Assembly (NCBI RefSeq): GCF_019802255.1
Contig: NZ_JAHYSS010000006.1
Location: 62,001-126,000 of the forward strand
DNA length: 64,000 nt
From: Pedobacter polysacchareus
GTDB lineage: Bacteria > Bacteroidota > Bacteroidia > Sphingobacteriales > Sphingobacteriaceae
Direction: 5' to 3'
Shown here: positions 25,670-34,030 of the stretch, piece after piece
How positions within the stretch are numbered: position 1 is the first letter of the stretch
How the letters are laid out: every line of letters starts with the position of its first letter
Translations under genes and position numbers: made by a program
The notes under the pieces: model-generated
The model's database searches: none
What the model was told of the DNA's origin: nothing
Seen by the model: the letters and a program-made list of their open reading frames with translations, nothing else

Positions 25670-25687
25670 CATGAAATGAACATGAAA
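25670..25687 (+). promoter_or_regulatory. Response-regulator box candidate 1 (7-4-7 direct repeat)
   Basis: CATGAAA occurs at 25670-25676 and 25681-25687, two identical heptamers 11 bp apart with a 4-bp gap. This is the layout of OmpR/PhoB-family binding boxes. It lies 57 bp upstream of the first paralogue gene. Confidence 0.5.
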
Positions 25688-25715
25688 TTTCAGATTTATT
25701 TATTTTAATTTTCTT

Positions 25716-25733
25716 TTTCATCTTAATTTCATC
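25716..25733 (-). promoter_or_regulatory. Response-regulator box candidate 2, opposite orientation
   Basis: On the minus strand GATGAAA occurs twice (25727-25733 and 25716-25722), again 11 bp apart with a 4-bp gap. It shares the core ATGAAA with box 1 but faces the other way. Confidence 0.5.
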
Positions 25734-25812
25734 TTCGGCCCCCATCTTCGTATCATTCAATACAAGTGGCGCAGATAATAAAACACACAATGTTTTAATG
25801 AGAGGGAGGACT

Positions 25813-25849
25813 AGTTTGCCTCGCAAGAGGCAAACTTTCCATATATTTA
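25813..25849 (+). promoter_or_regulatory. GNRA-loop dyad and -7 box before the two-component operon
   Basis: AGTTTGCCTC (25813-25822), loop GCAA and GAGGCAAACT (25827-25836) form a perfect 10-bp dyad. TATATTTA at 25842-25849 resembles the -7 consensus, with TTTG inside the left arm as a possible -33 element (23-bp gap). Only 4 bp separate the -7 box from the ATG at 25854, so the mRNA could be leaderless and the dyad a DNA operator rather than an RNA hairpin. Confidence 0.4.
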
Positions 25850-25853
25850 CATC

Positions 25854-26150
25854 ATGAGCACTAATAAATCCTTACGTTCATATACCGCAGCCCTACTTTT
25901 CCTAGGACTCCCGATTGGTTCTTTTGCCAGCGAAAAGGTAACTATACCCCTGTTTTCCAAGGAGAATACCTTGAGTTCAAATGAAAACTTTTATCAGGAT
26001 AGAAGAGATAAAAGACAAGAACGCGGCAAGGAAAAGAAAAAGCCAGATGTCAAAGAAGTTCCTCAATCCAGGAGACAGGAAAAACCGGGAGAAGTAAAAC
26101 CTGAAAAAAGAGAACGACCAGGCCGGGACGATAAAAGAAGAAGAGACTAA
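25854..26150 (+). CDS. Small secreted, highly charged protein heading the two-component operon
   Basis: This 98-residue protein has a signal peptide (about 1-24, ending SFAS). The remainder is almost entirely Lys, Arg, Glu, Asp and Pro (QDRRDKRQERGKEKKKP; KPEKRERPGRDDKRRRD). No family is recognised. It is 9 bp upstream of the response-regulator gene, so it is probably co-transcribed and may be a signal, ligand or periplasmic partner of the sensor kinase. Its basic tail resembles the tails of the divergent tandem paralogues in composition only. Confidence 0.6.
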   Translation: MSTNKSLRSYTAALLFLGLPIGSFASEKVTIPLFSKENTLSSNENFYQDRRDKRQERGKEKKKPDVKEVPQSRRQEKPGEVKPEKRERPGRDDKRRRD

Positions 26151-26159
26151 AAACCCATT

Positions 26160-26834
26160 ATGAAAGTCCTGATTGTAGAAGATGAAAAAACGCTGGCGTA
26201 TGAGATGGAAGATTTCCTGAAAAAGGCCTTTTATATTTGCGACCTGGCCCATAATATTAAAGACGGCCTGGAAAAGATGGAAAGCAATGGCTATGATTTT
26301 ATCCTGCTGGACCTCGGACTTCCCGATGGAGATGGACTGACATTATTACCAAAAGCGAAAAAACACAATCCTGATGCGGCCTATATTATTCTGACTGCCA
26401 GAGGCAATCTGGAAGACCGCATCGCCGGATTAGACCTTGGTGCCGATGATTACTTACCGAAGCCCTTTTCTTTATTAGAACTTCAATCGAGGATGCAGGC
26501 CATCTCCCGTCGTAAGTTCAATGTCAAAGAGGAATTGTTGCCATTAGGCGATTTCCAGGTCGACCTGCAAAAACGACTGATCCTATTCCAGGAAAATCAA
26601 ATCGAACTTTCCAGAAAAGAATTTGATTTATTGAGCTATCTTTTCCTGCACAACAACCGTGTGCTGACCAGGATGCAGCTTAGCGAACACATCTGGGGCA
26701 CTTTTGCAGATGACGACTACGATTCCAACTATATAGATGCACACATTAAGAACATCAGAAAAAAATTGAATGCCTGGGCGCCAGCCGATTTCCTGGAAAC
26801 CGTGCGAGGTGTAGGTTACAGAATCAGAAAATAA
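26160..26834 (+). CDS. OmpR/PhoB-family response regulator
   Basis: This 224-residue protein has a receiver domain (1-115) with the acidic pocket VEDE, the phosphoacceptor D51 in LLDLGLPDGDG and the lysine in YLPKPFS. A winged-helix DNA-binding domain (about 130-224, RKEFDLLSYLFLHNNRVLTR ... VRGVGYRIRK) follows. It sits directly before its kinase gene, with stop and start touching. Paired ATGAAA repeats spaced 11 bp in the upstream divergent region fit its expected binding mode, which is an inference. Confidence 0.95.
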   Translation: MKVLIVEDEKTLAYEMEDFLKKAFYICDLAHNIKDGLEKMESNGYDFILLDLGLPDGDGLTLLPKAKKHNPDAAYIILTARGNLEDRIAGLDLGADDYLPKPFSLLELQSRMQAISRRKFNVKEELLPLGDFQVDLQKRLILFQENQIELSRKEFDLLSYLFLHNNRVLTRMQLSEHIWGTFADDDYDSNYIDAHIKNIRKKLNAWAPADFLETVRGVGYRIRK

Positions 26835-28151
26835 ATGAAATTATCATCAAAGCTTATCCTGTTTATCACCAGCTCAAAACTGGCTGTTGTTTTACTGTTT
26901 GTATTTTCATTGCCTTACCTGGTAAACAGGATTGTCTCAGAATACACCAATTACTCTTTGAGAAATCAGCAAAATAAGGTCATCGATGTGGTGCAAAAGA
27001 ACGGGATTGAACATTACCTCCAGGGAGATGATAGCTATGGTAGTTATACCATGCTTAAAGAAGAGTACATTGCACTGGAGCCCGCAGCAAAAAATATTCA
27101 CATTGATACGATAAAAACTGCGCAGCGGATCGTAGAGCGCGATACATTAACCTATAAGATCCTGATCCATACCTTCAAATACGACCAGAAAAACTACCTG
27201 CTGGAGATTGGAAAAACCGTTTCCAGTATCAACCAATACAACAAAACACTACAAAAAACTGCCTTATATGTGCTGATGGGCCTCATCGCCCTCACGCTAT
27301 TAATTGACTTGATCTTTACCAGGATCCTCATCAGGCCATTAGGTCAGATTATTAAAAGTAAACTGATCAATAGAAAATTTCCCTTTAAAGATTATTCTCC
27401 CCCGATCCCCACTTCCACACAAGATTTTAAATACCTGGATGAATCATTGATTCTTTTGATGGACCAGATTAATGAAGCTTTTGAAAAAGAAAGAGAATTT
27501 ACCGCCAATGCGTCTCATGAACTCATGACACCAATTGGCATCCTTCAAAATAAAATGGAAAACTTATTGGGAGATGAAAACCTTCCGGAAAGTGTGGTAC
27601 TGAGGATTATTGAGATGATGAAAACATTAAGCCGTCTCAAGAAGATCTCCAATTCCCTCCTGCTGATCTCCAGAATTGAGAACCAGCAGTTTGTGAAATC
27701 AGCCAGCGTCAAACCTGCGGTGATTATTGATGAAGTGTTAGAAGAAATCAATCATCGCCTCCTGGAACAGGAAATCGACCTAAAAGTAGTCCTAACCATA
27801 AATCAGACTTTAAAGCAGGTAAATCAGGATTTACTCTTTCAGTTGTTCTACAACCTGATCAATAACGCCATTAAATACAATGTTTATCAGGGAAGTATCC
27901 TCATCACTGATGGATATACCCCTGAAAATGCCTATACGATCACCATTCAGGATACCGGAATCGGTATTGCCGAAGAAGACCTGGATTTCATCTTTGATCG
28001 CTTTAGAAAAGCAAACCTTTCTGAAAATGTAGGTTATGGTCTTGGCCTTTCTATCGTTAAAAGTATTGCCCTTTATCATAATATTGAAATCAAGGTGCAG
28101 TCTAAAGTAAAAGAAGGCAGTACCTTCACGCTCATCTTTCCAACCAGCTAA
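26835..28151 (+). CDS. Sensor histidine kinase
   Basis: This 438-residue inner-membrane kinase has transmembrane helices at about 7-32 and 141-166 enclosing a periplasmic sensing loop of about 110 residues. The HisKA box is FTANASHELMTP with phospho-accepting H228. The catalytic domain has the N-box NLINNAIKYN, G1 DTGIGI and G2 GYGLGLS. There is no clear HAMP between helix 2 and the H-box. It partners the adjacent response regulator. The signal is unknown; the small charged exported protein encoded first in the operon is a candidate accessory. Confidence 0.94.
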   Translation: MKLSSKLILFITSSKLAVVLLFVFSLPYLVNRIVSEYTNYSLRNQQNKVIDVVQKNGIEHYLQGDDSYGSYTMLKEEYIALEPAAKNIHIDTIKTAQRIVERDTLTYKILIHTFKYDQKNYLLEIGKTVSSINQYNKTLQKTALYVLMGLIALTLLIDLIFTRILIRPLGQIIKSKLINRKFPFKDYSPPIPTSTQDFKYLDESLILLMDQINEAFEKEREFTANASHELMTPIGILQNKMENLLGDENLPESVVLRIIEMMKTLSRLKKISNSLLLISRIENQQFVKSASVKPAVIIDEVLEEINHRLLEQEIDLKVVLTINQTLKQVNQDLLFQLFYNLINNAIKYNVYQGSILITDGYTPENAYTITIQDTGIGIAEEDLDFIFDRFRKANLSENVGYGLGLSIVKSIALYHNIEIKVQSKVKEGSTFTLIFPTS

Positions 28152-28302
28152 GCCTATCATAACGCTTCTTTAATTGCATTTATCAATGGCCTTTTAGCTC
28201 CATGATAGTGATGAAAAAGAACAGTCCAAATTTCTCCGCTGAACACAACCGCTTCTATTTTTATTTTTAAAAAAGCTGAAATTCAAACACTTAGTCACAA
28301 AA

Positions 28303-28356
28303 ACTATATAAATAGTTATTAAACTACATAAATAGTTTGCAAACTATAAAAATAGT
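28303..28356. promoter_or_regulatory. Array of three tandem BlaI-type operators
   Basis: Three head-to-tail 20-bp units at 28301, 28321 and 28341 each contain the dyad ACTA-N6-TAGT (28303-28316, 28323-28336, 28343-28356). The period is exactly 20 bp. The third dyad lies between the -33 and -7 boxes of the blaI-like gene, a classic repression position. Autoregulation by the adjacent BlaI-like protein is inferred. Confidence 0.75.
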
Positions 28357-28366
28357 AGTACCTTTA
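28336..28366 (+). promoter_or_regulatory. Promoter of the first BlaI/M56 operon
   Basis: TTTG at 28336-28339, a 19-bp gap, then TACCTTTA at 28359-28366 (one mismatch to TAnnTTTG). The predicted leader to the ATG at 28393 is about 20 nt. Confidence 0.6.
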
Positions 28367-28392
28367 TTTTACCATCGTAATTAAAGCATATA

Positions 28393-28761
28393 ATGAGAGA
28401 ACTTACAAAAGCAGAAGAACAGGTGATGTTGATTTTATGGGAAATAAAGGAAGGCTTAACTAAAGACGTGATTGAAAAAATGGATCCACCTAAACCGGCT
28501 TACAATACCGTATCTACAGTGATCAGGGTATTAGAAGGCAAGGGTTTTATCGACCACAGAGCCGTTGGAAATACACATATTTATTTCCCGGTCATCACAG
28601 AAGACCAGTATAAGCACTTTGCATTCGATAAAGTGATGAACAATTACTTTGAAAACTCTTATGAAAGCTTGGTATCCTTTTTAGTAAAAGAAAAAAACAT
28701 GGATATGGAGGCGCTTGATGAATTAATCCAAATGGCTGAAAAACTTAAAAATAAGAAATGA
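28393..28761 (+). CDS. BlaI/MecI/CopY-family repressor (first module)
   Basis: This 122-residue winged-helix repressor begins with the typical LTKAEEQVMLILWEIKEGLT. The recognition region is KPAYNTVSTVIRVLEGKGFI, and a C-terminal helical dimerisation part follows. In the family, repression ends when a membrane M56 protease causes cleavage of the repressor. Here the M56 gene overlaps its stop by 4 bp (ATGA), supporting one regulatory module. Three tandem dyads precede it. No beta-lactamase gene is nearby, so the regulated stress is unknown. Confidence 0.93.
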   Translation: MRELTKAEEQVMLILWEIKEGLTKDVIEKMDPPKPAYNTVSTVIRVLEGKGFIDHRAVGNTHIYFPVITEDQYKHFAFDKVMNNYFENSYESLVSFLVKEKNMDMEALDELIQMAEKLKNKK

Positions 28762-29981
28762 TGAACTGGTTCTATTATCTGCTGGAGGCTAATTTATACC
28801 TCACGGTTTTTTACGGAGTTTACCGTTTGCTATTGCATAAAGAGACCTTTTATACTGCCAACAGGTTTTTCCTGATCGGGAGCAGCATCCTGGCTTTCAG
28901 TCTGCCTTTCCTGCAAATGGGCTATCTTAATCAGCTTTTTGAGCGTGAAATTGATCAGCCAGCAGCCAGAATCATGAACTATACCAACAACAATGACACG
29001 GAATTACAGTTGTTAAATGTCTTACTTTATACGCTTTATACTGGAATAGCCATCTTCTTCAGCTTAAAACTCATCAGAGATATATACCGAATCTTTGCAC
29101 TTTCCAAAAGATCTGAACGTTATCAGGAAGACAAGGTGACTTACGTCAATTTGAAACAGGACAACCCGGCCTTTTCTTTCTTCCATCTATTGTTTATTCC
29201 ATTGAACATTGCAGGAAAAGAAACGATTCTAAAACACGAATTGGTACATATTCGTCAGCGACACAGCCTGGATATTATCTTTTTTGAAATCGTTCAGACC
29301 CTGAACTGGTTCAACCCCATCACCTATCTTCTTAAAAAAGACATCAAACTCCTGCATGAATATATTGCCGATGAACAAACTACTTTAAAAGAAATTGGAA
29401 AATATGATTACGCATTATTTCTGATTAAAAATTCTTTTGGAATGGAAGCCAATCCTTTGAGTAATCACATATTTAATCAATCTATACTAAAACAGAGAAT
29501 CAACATGTTAAACAAAGAAAAATCAACAGGAAGGGCAAGGCTCAAGTTCCTGTTCGCATTGCCAATCGCAGCTGTCATGCTGGGCAGCTCCACCATGGCT
29601 TTTACCAAAGATTACAGTCTGGTAGACTTGTATCCGGAAAAATCAGTCAGTAATACTGCAGAAGTATTAAAACCACTGCATTTCTCAACAAATCAGGAGC
29701 CCGTTAAAAGTAAAACACAAAAACAACCTGCAGTACCACCAGCTCCGCCAGCTGCTCCACCAGCACCAGGAGTTCCTCCTCCACCGCCTCAAGAACCCAT
29801 TAAAAAAGAAAAAGTGAAATTTGCAAAACCAATGCTGAAGAAGAATATCACCAGATTTCCTCCACCGATTATAGTACCTGATGCAAAAGAAAATAACAAA
29901 AAATTCCCTCCTCCAATTATCACAAGAGACAAGGAACCTGTTAAAAAAGAAGCCGCATCCAGCAAACCAGTATATCCTTAA
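28758..29981 (+). CDS. M56-family membrane metallopeptidase (BlaR1-like) with proline-rich tail
   Basis: This 407-residue membrane protein has several N-terminal helices and a cytoplasmic zinc-protease segment with HELVH at 160-164, followed by the third ligand E201 in LLHEYIADE. A last helix at about 262-283 leads to an extracytoplasmic tail of about 120 residues. The tail contains a Pro/Ala stretch (about 324-347) and two FPPPII blocks (367-372, 383-388). There is no penicillin-binding sensor domain, so the sensed signal differs from BlaR1. The start overlaps the repressor gene stop. Confidence 0.88.
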   Translation: MMNWFYYLLEANLYLTVFYGVYRLLLHKETFYTANRFFLIGSSILAFSLPFLQMGYLNQLFEREIDQPAARIMNYTNNNDTELQLLNVLLYTLYTGIAIFFSLKLIRDIYRIFALSKRSERYQEDKVTYVNLKQDNPAFSFFHLLFIPLNIAGKETILKHELVHIRQRHSLDIIFFEIVQTLNWFNPITYLLKKDIKLLHEYIADEQTTLKEIGKYDYALFLIKNSFGMEANPLSNHIFNQSILKQRINMLNKEKSTGRARLKFLFALPIAAVMLGSSTMAFTKDYSLVDLYPEKSVSNTAEVLKPLHFSTNQEPVKSKTQKQPAVPPAPPAAPPAPGVPPPPPQEPIKKEKVKFAKPMLKKNITRFPPPIIVPDAKENNKKFPPPIITRDKEPVKKEAASSKPVYP

Positions 29982-29982
29982 A

Positions 29983-30024
29983 CACCAAACGTCATCAAGA
30001 GCAAAATCCTGATGACGTTTGGTG
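29983..30024. terminator. Strong hairpin between converging genes
   Basis: CACCAAACGTCATCA (29983-29997) pairs perfectly with TGATGACGTTTGGTG (30010-30024) around a 12-nt loop. It starts two bases after the M56 stop. There is no T-run, so termination may be weak or factor-assisted. Confidence 0.6.
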
Positions 30025-30043
30025 CTTGGTTAAATCCTTGCAA

Positions 30044-30478
30044 CTATAATATCCTATTGACTACATTTCCTTTGGCGTCAAAAACTACCTTCTTTTCTTC
30101 TCCAACTTTTTTCAGTTCCACCTTATAAAGGAATACTTTTCCTTCTTCAAACTGATCTACATCATCAATTCTATAGCCACTATAGTTTTTCTTGATAACA
30201 TTGGATACCGCTACAGGCAGCTCTTTGGCTCTGATTTCTTTTTTATGCTTAACGATTGCACCTTTGTTTGTGAACCAGGCTTCATGGTCGCGTCTGCCAA
30301 TATCAAAATCTGCATTGTACAAATCGCCTTTCAATTCCCATTCTACCTTGGTGGCGTTAGGAAATGCTTTCTTAAAGGAATTGCGCACCTCTAAAGGAAC
30401 ATCTTTTGCAGGAATATCCTGTGCATAAGTAAAGCCTGAAAACAACAGGGCCAGGGCTAGTAATAGTCTATTTTTCAT
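30044..30478 (-). CDS. PepSY-like (DUF2874) secreted protein
   Basis: This 144-residue protein has a signal peptide ending FTYAQ and two PepSY-like repeats of the DUF2874/PF11396 type. The first is PLEVRNSFKKAFPNATKVEW with DLYNADFDIG; the second is LPVAVSNVIKKNYSGYRIDD with YKVELKKVG. These are periplasmic or surface proteins of Bacteroidota with no proven reaction; some were described as beta-lactamase-inhibitor-like folds. It is monocistronic and converges on the M56 gene. Confidence 0.8.
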   Translation of the reverse strand: MKNRLLLALALLFSGFTYAQDIPAKDVPLEVRNSFKKAFPNATKVEWELKGDLYNADFDIGRRDHEAWFTNKGAIVKHKKEIRAKELPVAVSNVIKKNYSGYRIDDVDQFEEGKVFLYKVELKKVGEEKKVVFDAKGNVVNRIL

Positions 30479-30652
30479 GGTAAATGATTTATGTTACCTA
30501 AGCCTACCACAAAGAAAGCGCCTAAATTTATCAGCAGATCAAATTAAGCAAGAGTATCTTGCTTTTTGGCACTTAAACAAATAACTAAACGCAATTATTT
30601 TAATTACAGCAGATAATAATGAAATTTATAATGTCCCTAAAAGCATACGACG

Positions 30653-31177
30653 CTATGCTTGAGGACGAAGTTTAGACGCGACTTTTCTTTTATGAATGGA
30701 ATCAAAAATGATTAATGACATTCCCGCCATAATAGACAAGTCAGCCACATTAAAAATACCGGTCTGAAATACAATGAAATCGATATGAAGAAAATCCGTA
30801 ACGGAGCCATAAATGATCCTATCGTATAAATTACCGATCCCACCGCCAATCACACAGCAAATGCCAAATATCAAAACTGGGCTCAGGTCTTTCCTGGTCA
30901 TGACAAAATAGATACCGGCGATCAATACCGCAACAGGCAACAGCAGTAAAAAGACAAATTTAATTCCGGAATGCAGGGCATCACCCATGCTTAAGAAGGC
31001 GCCGGAATTCTCCACTTTAGTCAGGGTTACATAATTACTGAAAACCTTTATATTTTCATAATAATCCACTTGTTCTCTTACGATAGACTTGCTAATCTGA
31101 TCACAACCGACATTTAACAATATAATTACTAAGATCAGCACCTTTCCCGCCAGACCGCTAAATTTTCTTTTTTTCAT
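30653..31177 (-). CDS. lspA: Signal peptidase II (prolipoprotein signal peptidase)
   Basis: This 174-residue inner-membrane aspartic protease removes lipoprotein signal peptides after diacylglyceryl transfer. It has four helices. The conserved CDQISK follows helix 1, VENSGAFLS lies in the extracytoplasmic loop, and the catalytic aspartates are D128 in GSVTDFLHID and D146 in FNVADLSI. The length fits. It stands alone here, whereas in many genomes it sits with ileS or traR-like genes. It serves the many lipoproteins encoded around it. Confidence 0.95.
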   Translation of the reverse strand: MKKRKFSGLAGKVLILVIILLNVGCDQISKSIVREQVDYYENIKVFSNYVTLTKVENSGAFLSMGDALHSGIKFVFLLLLPVAVLIAGIYFVMTRKDLSPVLIFGICCVIGGGIGNLYDRIIYGSVTDFLHIDFIVFQTGIFNVADLSIMAGMSLIIFDSIHKRKVASKLRPQA

Positions 31178-31283
31178 TTTGGCACCTCAATTGATAAATA
31201 TAGGAATTGTATTTTTGAATTCAAATGACAGATTCCTCAGATGAGAACGCGATATTGCCAATATTAATCTATAAAAACACCTT

Positions 31284-31766
31284 ATGAAATCATTTTTCTT
31301 TTCCCTGCTATTCATATCATTTTCAATTGGCGCATTTGCTCAGGGCCTGGCACCAGGATCAACACGCCCTAAAGCTGTTTTTTACAAAGAAAATGGCGCA
31401 ACTTTTTCTACTGATCAGATTCCAGGAGGAAAAAAATCACTGATTATGTTTTTTGACGCCACCTGTGAACATTGTCAGAAAGTTGCCGGAAATCTCAGCA
31501 AAAACACTAAGGAAATATCCAATGTGAACTTGTATCTGGTTTCTCAAGACGTATTTCGTTCCATTAATTACTTTGTGGATACTTTTGCTAAGCCTTTAAG
31601 AGGCATGAAAAACGTAACTACCCTACAGGATAAAGACTATGTATTTATTCCATTATTCCACCCGAAACAATATCCATCTTTATACTTGTACGGAGCAGAC
31701 AAAAAACTGATCTTATTCTCCAGCAATGAAAAAGATTTACCAAAATTCCTGGCCTTAATGAAATAA
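31284..31766 (+). CDS. Exported thioredoxin-like (TlpA/peroxiredoxin-type) protein
   Basis: This 160-residue protein has a signal peptide ending GAFAQ and a thioredoxin fold with the redox motif C61-E-H-C64 in FFDATCEHCQK. The cis-proline is in KQYPSLYLYG. It likely acts as a periplasmic thiol-disulfide oxidoreductase or reductase. The fold lacks the C-terminal extensions of full peroxiredoxins. It is divergent from lspA and ends at a strong terminator, so it is probably a single-gene unit. Confidence 0.83.
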   Translation: MKSFFFSLLFISFSIGAFAQGLAPGSTRPKAVFYKENGATFSTDQIPGGKKSLIMFFDATCEHCQKVAGNLSKNTKEISNVNLYLVSQDVFRSINYFVDTFAKPLRGMKNVTTLQDKDYVFIPLFHPKQYPSLYLYGADKKLILFSSNEKDLPKFLALMK

Positions 31767-31808
31767 GGATTTAGCATCCTCTACTTATTGATTTGAAATA
31801 AGAAGCAT

Positions 31809-31848
31809 AAAAAATGCCCAATCAATTTCTTTTGATTGGGCATTTTTT
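31809..31848. terminator. Bidirectional intrinsic terminator
   Basis: TGCCCAATCAA and TTGATTGGGCA form a perfect 11-bp stem with an A-run on the left and a T-run on the right. It serves the thioredoxin-like and prolyl oligopeptidase genes. Confidence 0.9.
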
Positions 31849-31861
31849 ATGTGCCTGGGCT

Positions 31862-33997
31862 TTATTTCTTATAGTTAATCCCCATGTTGTAAAATAGGAA
31901 AGACCATTTGTCGGCTATTTCTTCGATTGCTTTATCAGTTGGTTTCCCCGCACCATGACCGGCATTGGTCTGTATACTGATTAAAATCGGGGCATCACCT
32001 GCCTGATCCTTTTGTAAAGTTGCTGCAAATTTAAAAGAGTGTGCAGGAACGACACGGTCGTCATGGTCTGCAGTGGTAATCAGCGTTGCAGGATATTTAA
32101 CACCAGGTTTTAAAGCATGAACCGGCGAATATTTATACAAATATTCAAACATCTCTTTTGAATCTTCCGAGGTACCATAGTCATAATTCCATCCTGCTCC
32201 TGCTGTAAATTTATGGTAACGAAGCATATCCATTACCCCTACCGCTGGGAAAGCTACTTTGAACAAGTCAGGACGCTGTGCCAATGTAGCACCAACCAGC
32301 AACCCGCCATTTGAACCACCCATACTAGCCAGGTAGTCTTTTGAAGTATATTTATTAGCAATCAGGTATTCTCCCGCAGCAATAAAATCATCAAACACAT
32401 TTTGCTTTTGCATTTTCGTTCCTGCCAGGTGCCATTTCTCTCCATATTCGCCACCGCCACGCAGGTTCGCTACGGCGTAAATACCACCCTGCTCCATCAG
32501 CACAATGTTAGCTGTACTAAATGCCGGCGTCAGACTCACATTAAAACCACCATATCCGTATAAAACAGTAGGATTTTTACCATCCAACACGATTCCTTTT
32601 TTATAAGTAAGAATCATCGGCACTTTTGTCCCATCTTTTGAAGGATAAAAAACTTGCTTGGACTCATAATTTGAAGGGTCAAAATCTACTCCTGACTTCT
32701 TGTAAACTTCCGATTTACCCGTTGCCACCGTGTATTTAAAGATGGTTGCAGGATAGACGTAGGAAGTAAAGGTATAATACAATTCTTTATCTGTTTTTTT
32801 ACTGCCAAAACCACCGGCTGTCCCCAGTCCAGGAAGCTTGATTTCATGTTCCAGCTTCCCATTCATATCATATTGCAATACCATAGATACCGCATCTTTG
32901 ATGTAATCGGCAAATAGTTTTCCGCCCCCTGTAGAAGCACTCAATACATTTTCTGTTTCTTTGATCAGCTCCTTCCAGTTTTCAACACCAGGTTGAGCAG
33001 CATCTACTGTCACCACACGGCCATTAGGTGCATTTAGATTGGTATAAATGAATAACTTGCTGCCAATATTATCAATGACACTATGGTTCTTATCAAAATT
33101 AGCCACTACAGGAACAATCTTTCCATCCTTCGCCTTTAGGTCTTTAATATACAGTTCATTGCCAGAGGTAGAGTTTGCGGCAGAAATGATCAGGTAATGC
33201 TCATCTTCTGTTAAACCGGCTCCAATATAACGTCTTGGGGTTTGATCACCTCCAAAGATCAGTTGATCATCTTTTTGTGCAGTACCCAATCGGTGGAAAA
33301 ATAGCTTATGATACTGTGTCAATCCAGACAACTGACTGCCTTCTGCAGGTTTATCATAACTGCTGTAATAAAAACCTGTATTCCCTTGCCAGGCAATGCC
33401 TGAAAACTTCACGTCCGTCAAAGTTTCTCCAACGACAGACTTATCACTTGCTTTCAATACGATCACTTTAGTCCAGTCTGAACCACCATCAGAAACCTGG
33501 TAAGCCACCATACTTCCATCTTTTGAAAAGCTAACCCCTGCCATCGAACTGGTTGCATCTTTCGAAAAGGTATTAGGATCAAGAAAAACTTCTGGTGCGC
33601 CACCTTCCTTCTGACGATAAAGCACACTCTGATTTTGTAGGCCTGTATTCTTATAATAATAAGTATAAGCGCCTTCTTTAAATGGCTGAGAATACTTTTC
33701 ATAATTCATCAGCTTTTTCAGGCGTTCTTTAATGTCGTTTCTATAAGGAATTTTCGCCAGATAGGCTTTGGTTACCGCATTCTGAGCCTCCACCCATAGT
33801 TTAGTCTCTTCTGATCGGTCGTCTTCCAACCAACGGTAAGGATCTGGTACAGTAGTCCCAAAATAGCTGTCTGTTATATTTTCTTTTTTTGTTTCAGGGT
33901 AAATCATAGTCTTTTGTTGGGGATTACTCAGCTGGGCTTCCGCAACGAATGGAAGCATAACGGCGAGAAAGATGAACCCTTTGCCTGAGTTTTTCAT
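31862..33997 (-). CDS. Prolyl oligopeptidase (S9A family), exported
   Basis: This 711-residue serine peptidase cleaves peptides after proline. A signal peptide ends VAEAQ. The N-terminal seven-blade beta-propeller (about 80-425) limits access to large substrates. The C-terminal alpha/beta-hydrolase domain has the nucleophile in GGSNGGLL, the acid in TADHDDRVVP and the histidine in NAGHGAGK. It starts 33 bp after the Nudix gene, on the same strand, so co-transcription is possible. Confidence 0.93.
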   Translation of the reverse strand: MKNSGKGFIFLAVMLPFVAEAQLSNPQQKTMIYPETKKENITDSYFGTTVPDPYRWLEDDRSEETKLWVEAQNAVTKAYLAKIPYRNDIKERLKKLMNYEKYSQPFKEGAYTYYYKNTGLQNQSVLYRQKEGGAPEVFLDPNTFSKDATSSMAGVSFSKDGSMVAYQVSDGGSDWTKVIVLKASDKSVVGETLTDVKFSGIAWQGNTGFYYSSYDKPAEGSQLSGLTQYHKLFFHRLGTAQKDDQLIFGGDQTPRRYIGAGLTEDEHYLIISAANSTSGNELYIKDLKAKDGKIVPVVANFDKNHSVIDNIGSKLFIYTNLNAPNGRVVTVDAAQPGVENWKELIKETENVLSASTGGGKLFADYIKDAVSMVLQYDMNGKLEHEIKLPGLGTAGGFGSKKTDKELYYTFTSYVYPATIFKYTVATGKSEVYKKSGVDFDPSNYESKQVFYPSKDGTKVPMILTYKKGIVLDGKNPTVLYGYGGFNVSLTPAFSTANIVLMEQGGIYAVANLRGGGEYGEKWHLAGTKMQKQNVFDDFIAAGEYLIANKYTSKDYLASMGGSNGGLLVGATLAQRPDLFKVAFPAVGVMDMLRYHKFTAGAGWNYDYGTSEDSKEMFEYLYKYSPVHALKPGVKYPATLITTADHDDRVVPAHSFKFAATLQKDQAGDAPILISIQTNAGHGAGKPTDKAIEEIADKWSFLFYNMGINYKK

Positions 33998-34030
33998 AAT
34001 TTTTATTTGTTCGTTAATGGTGATGTTGCA

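Noticed and set aside
28303..28360. CRISPR-like array
   Set aside because: Units are only 20 bp with no spacers; the array overlaps a promoter and fits operators.
29727..29801. TonB-like role for the proline-rich tail of the first M56 protein
   Set aside because: Proline content alone is not enough; there is no TonB C-terminal domain, and the M56 zinc motif explains the gene.
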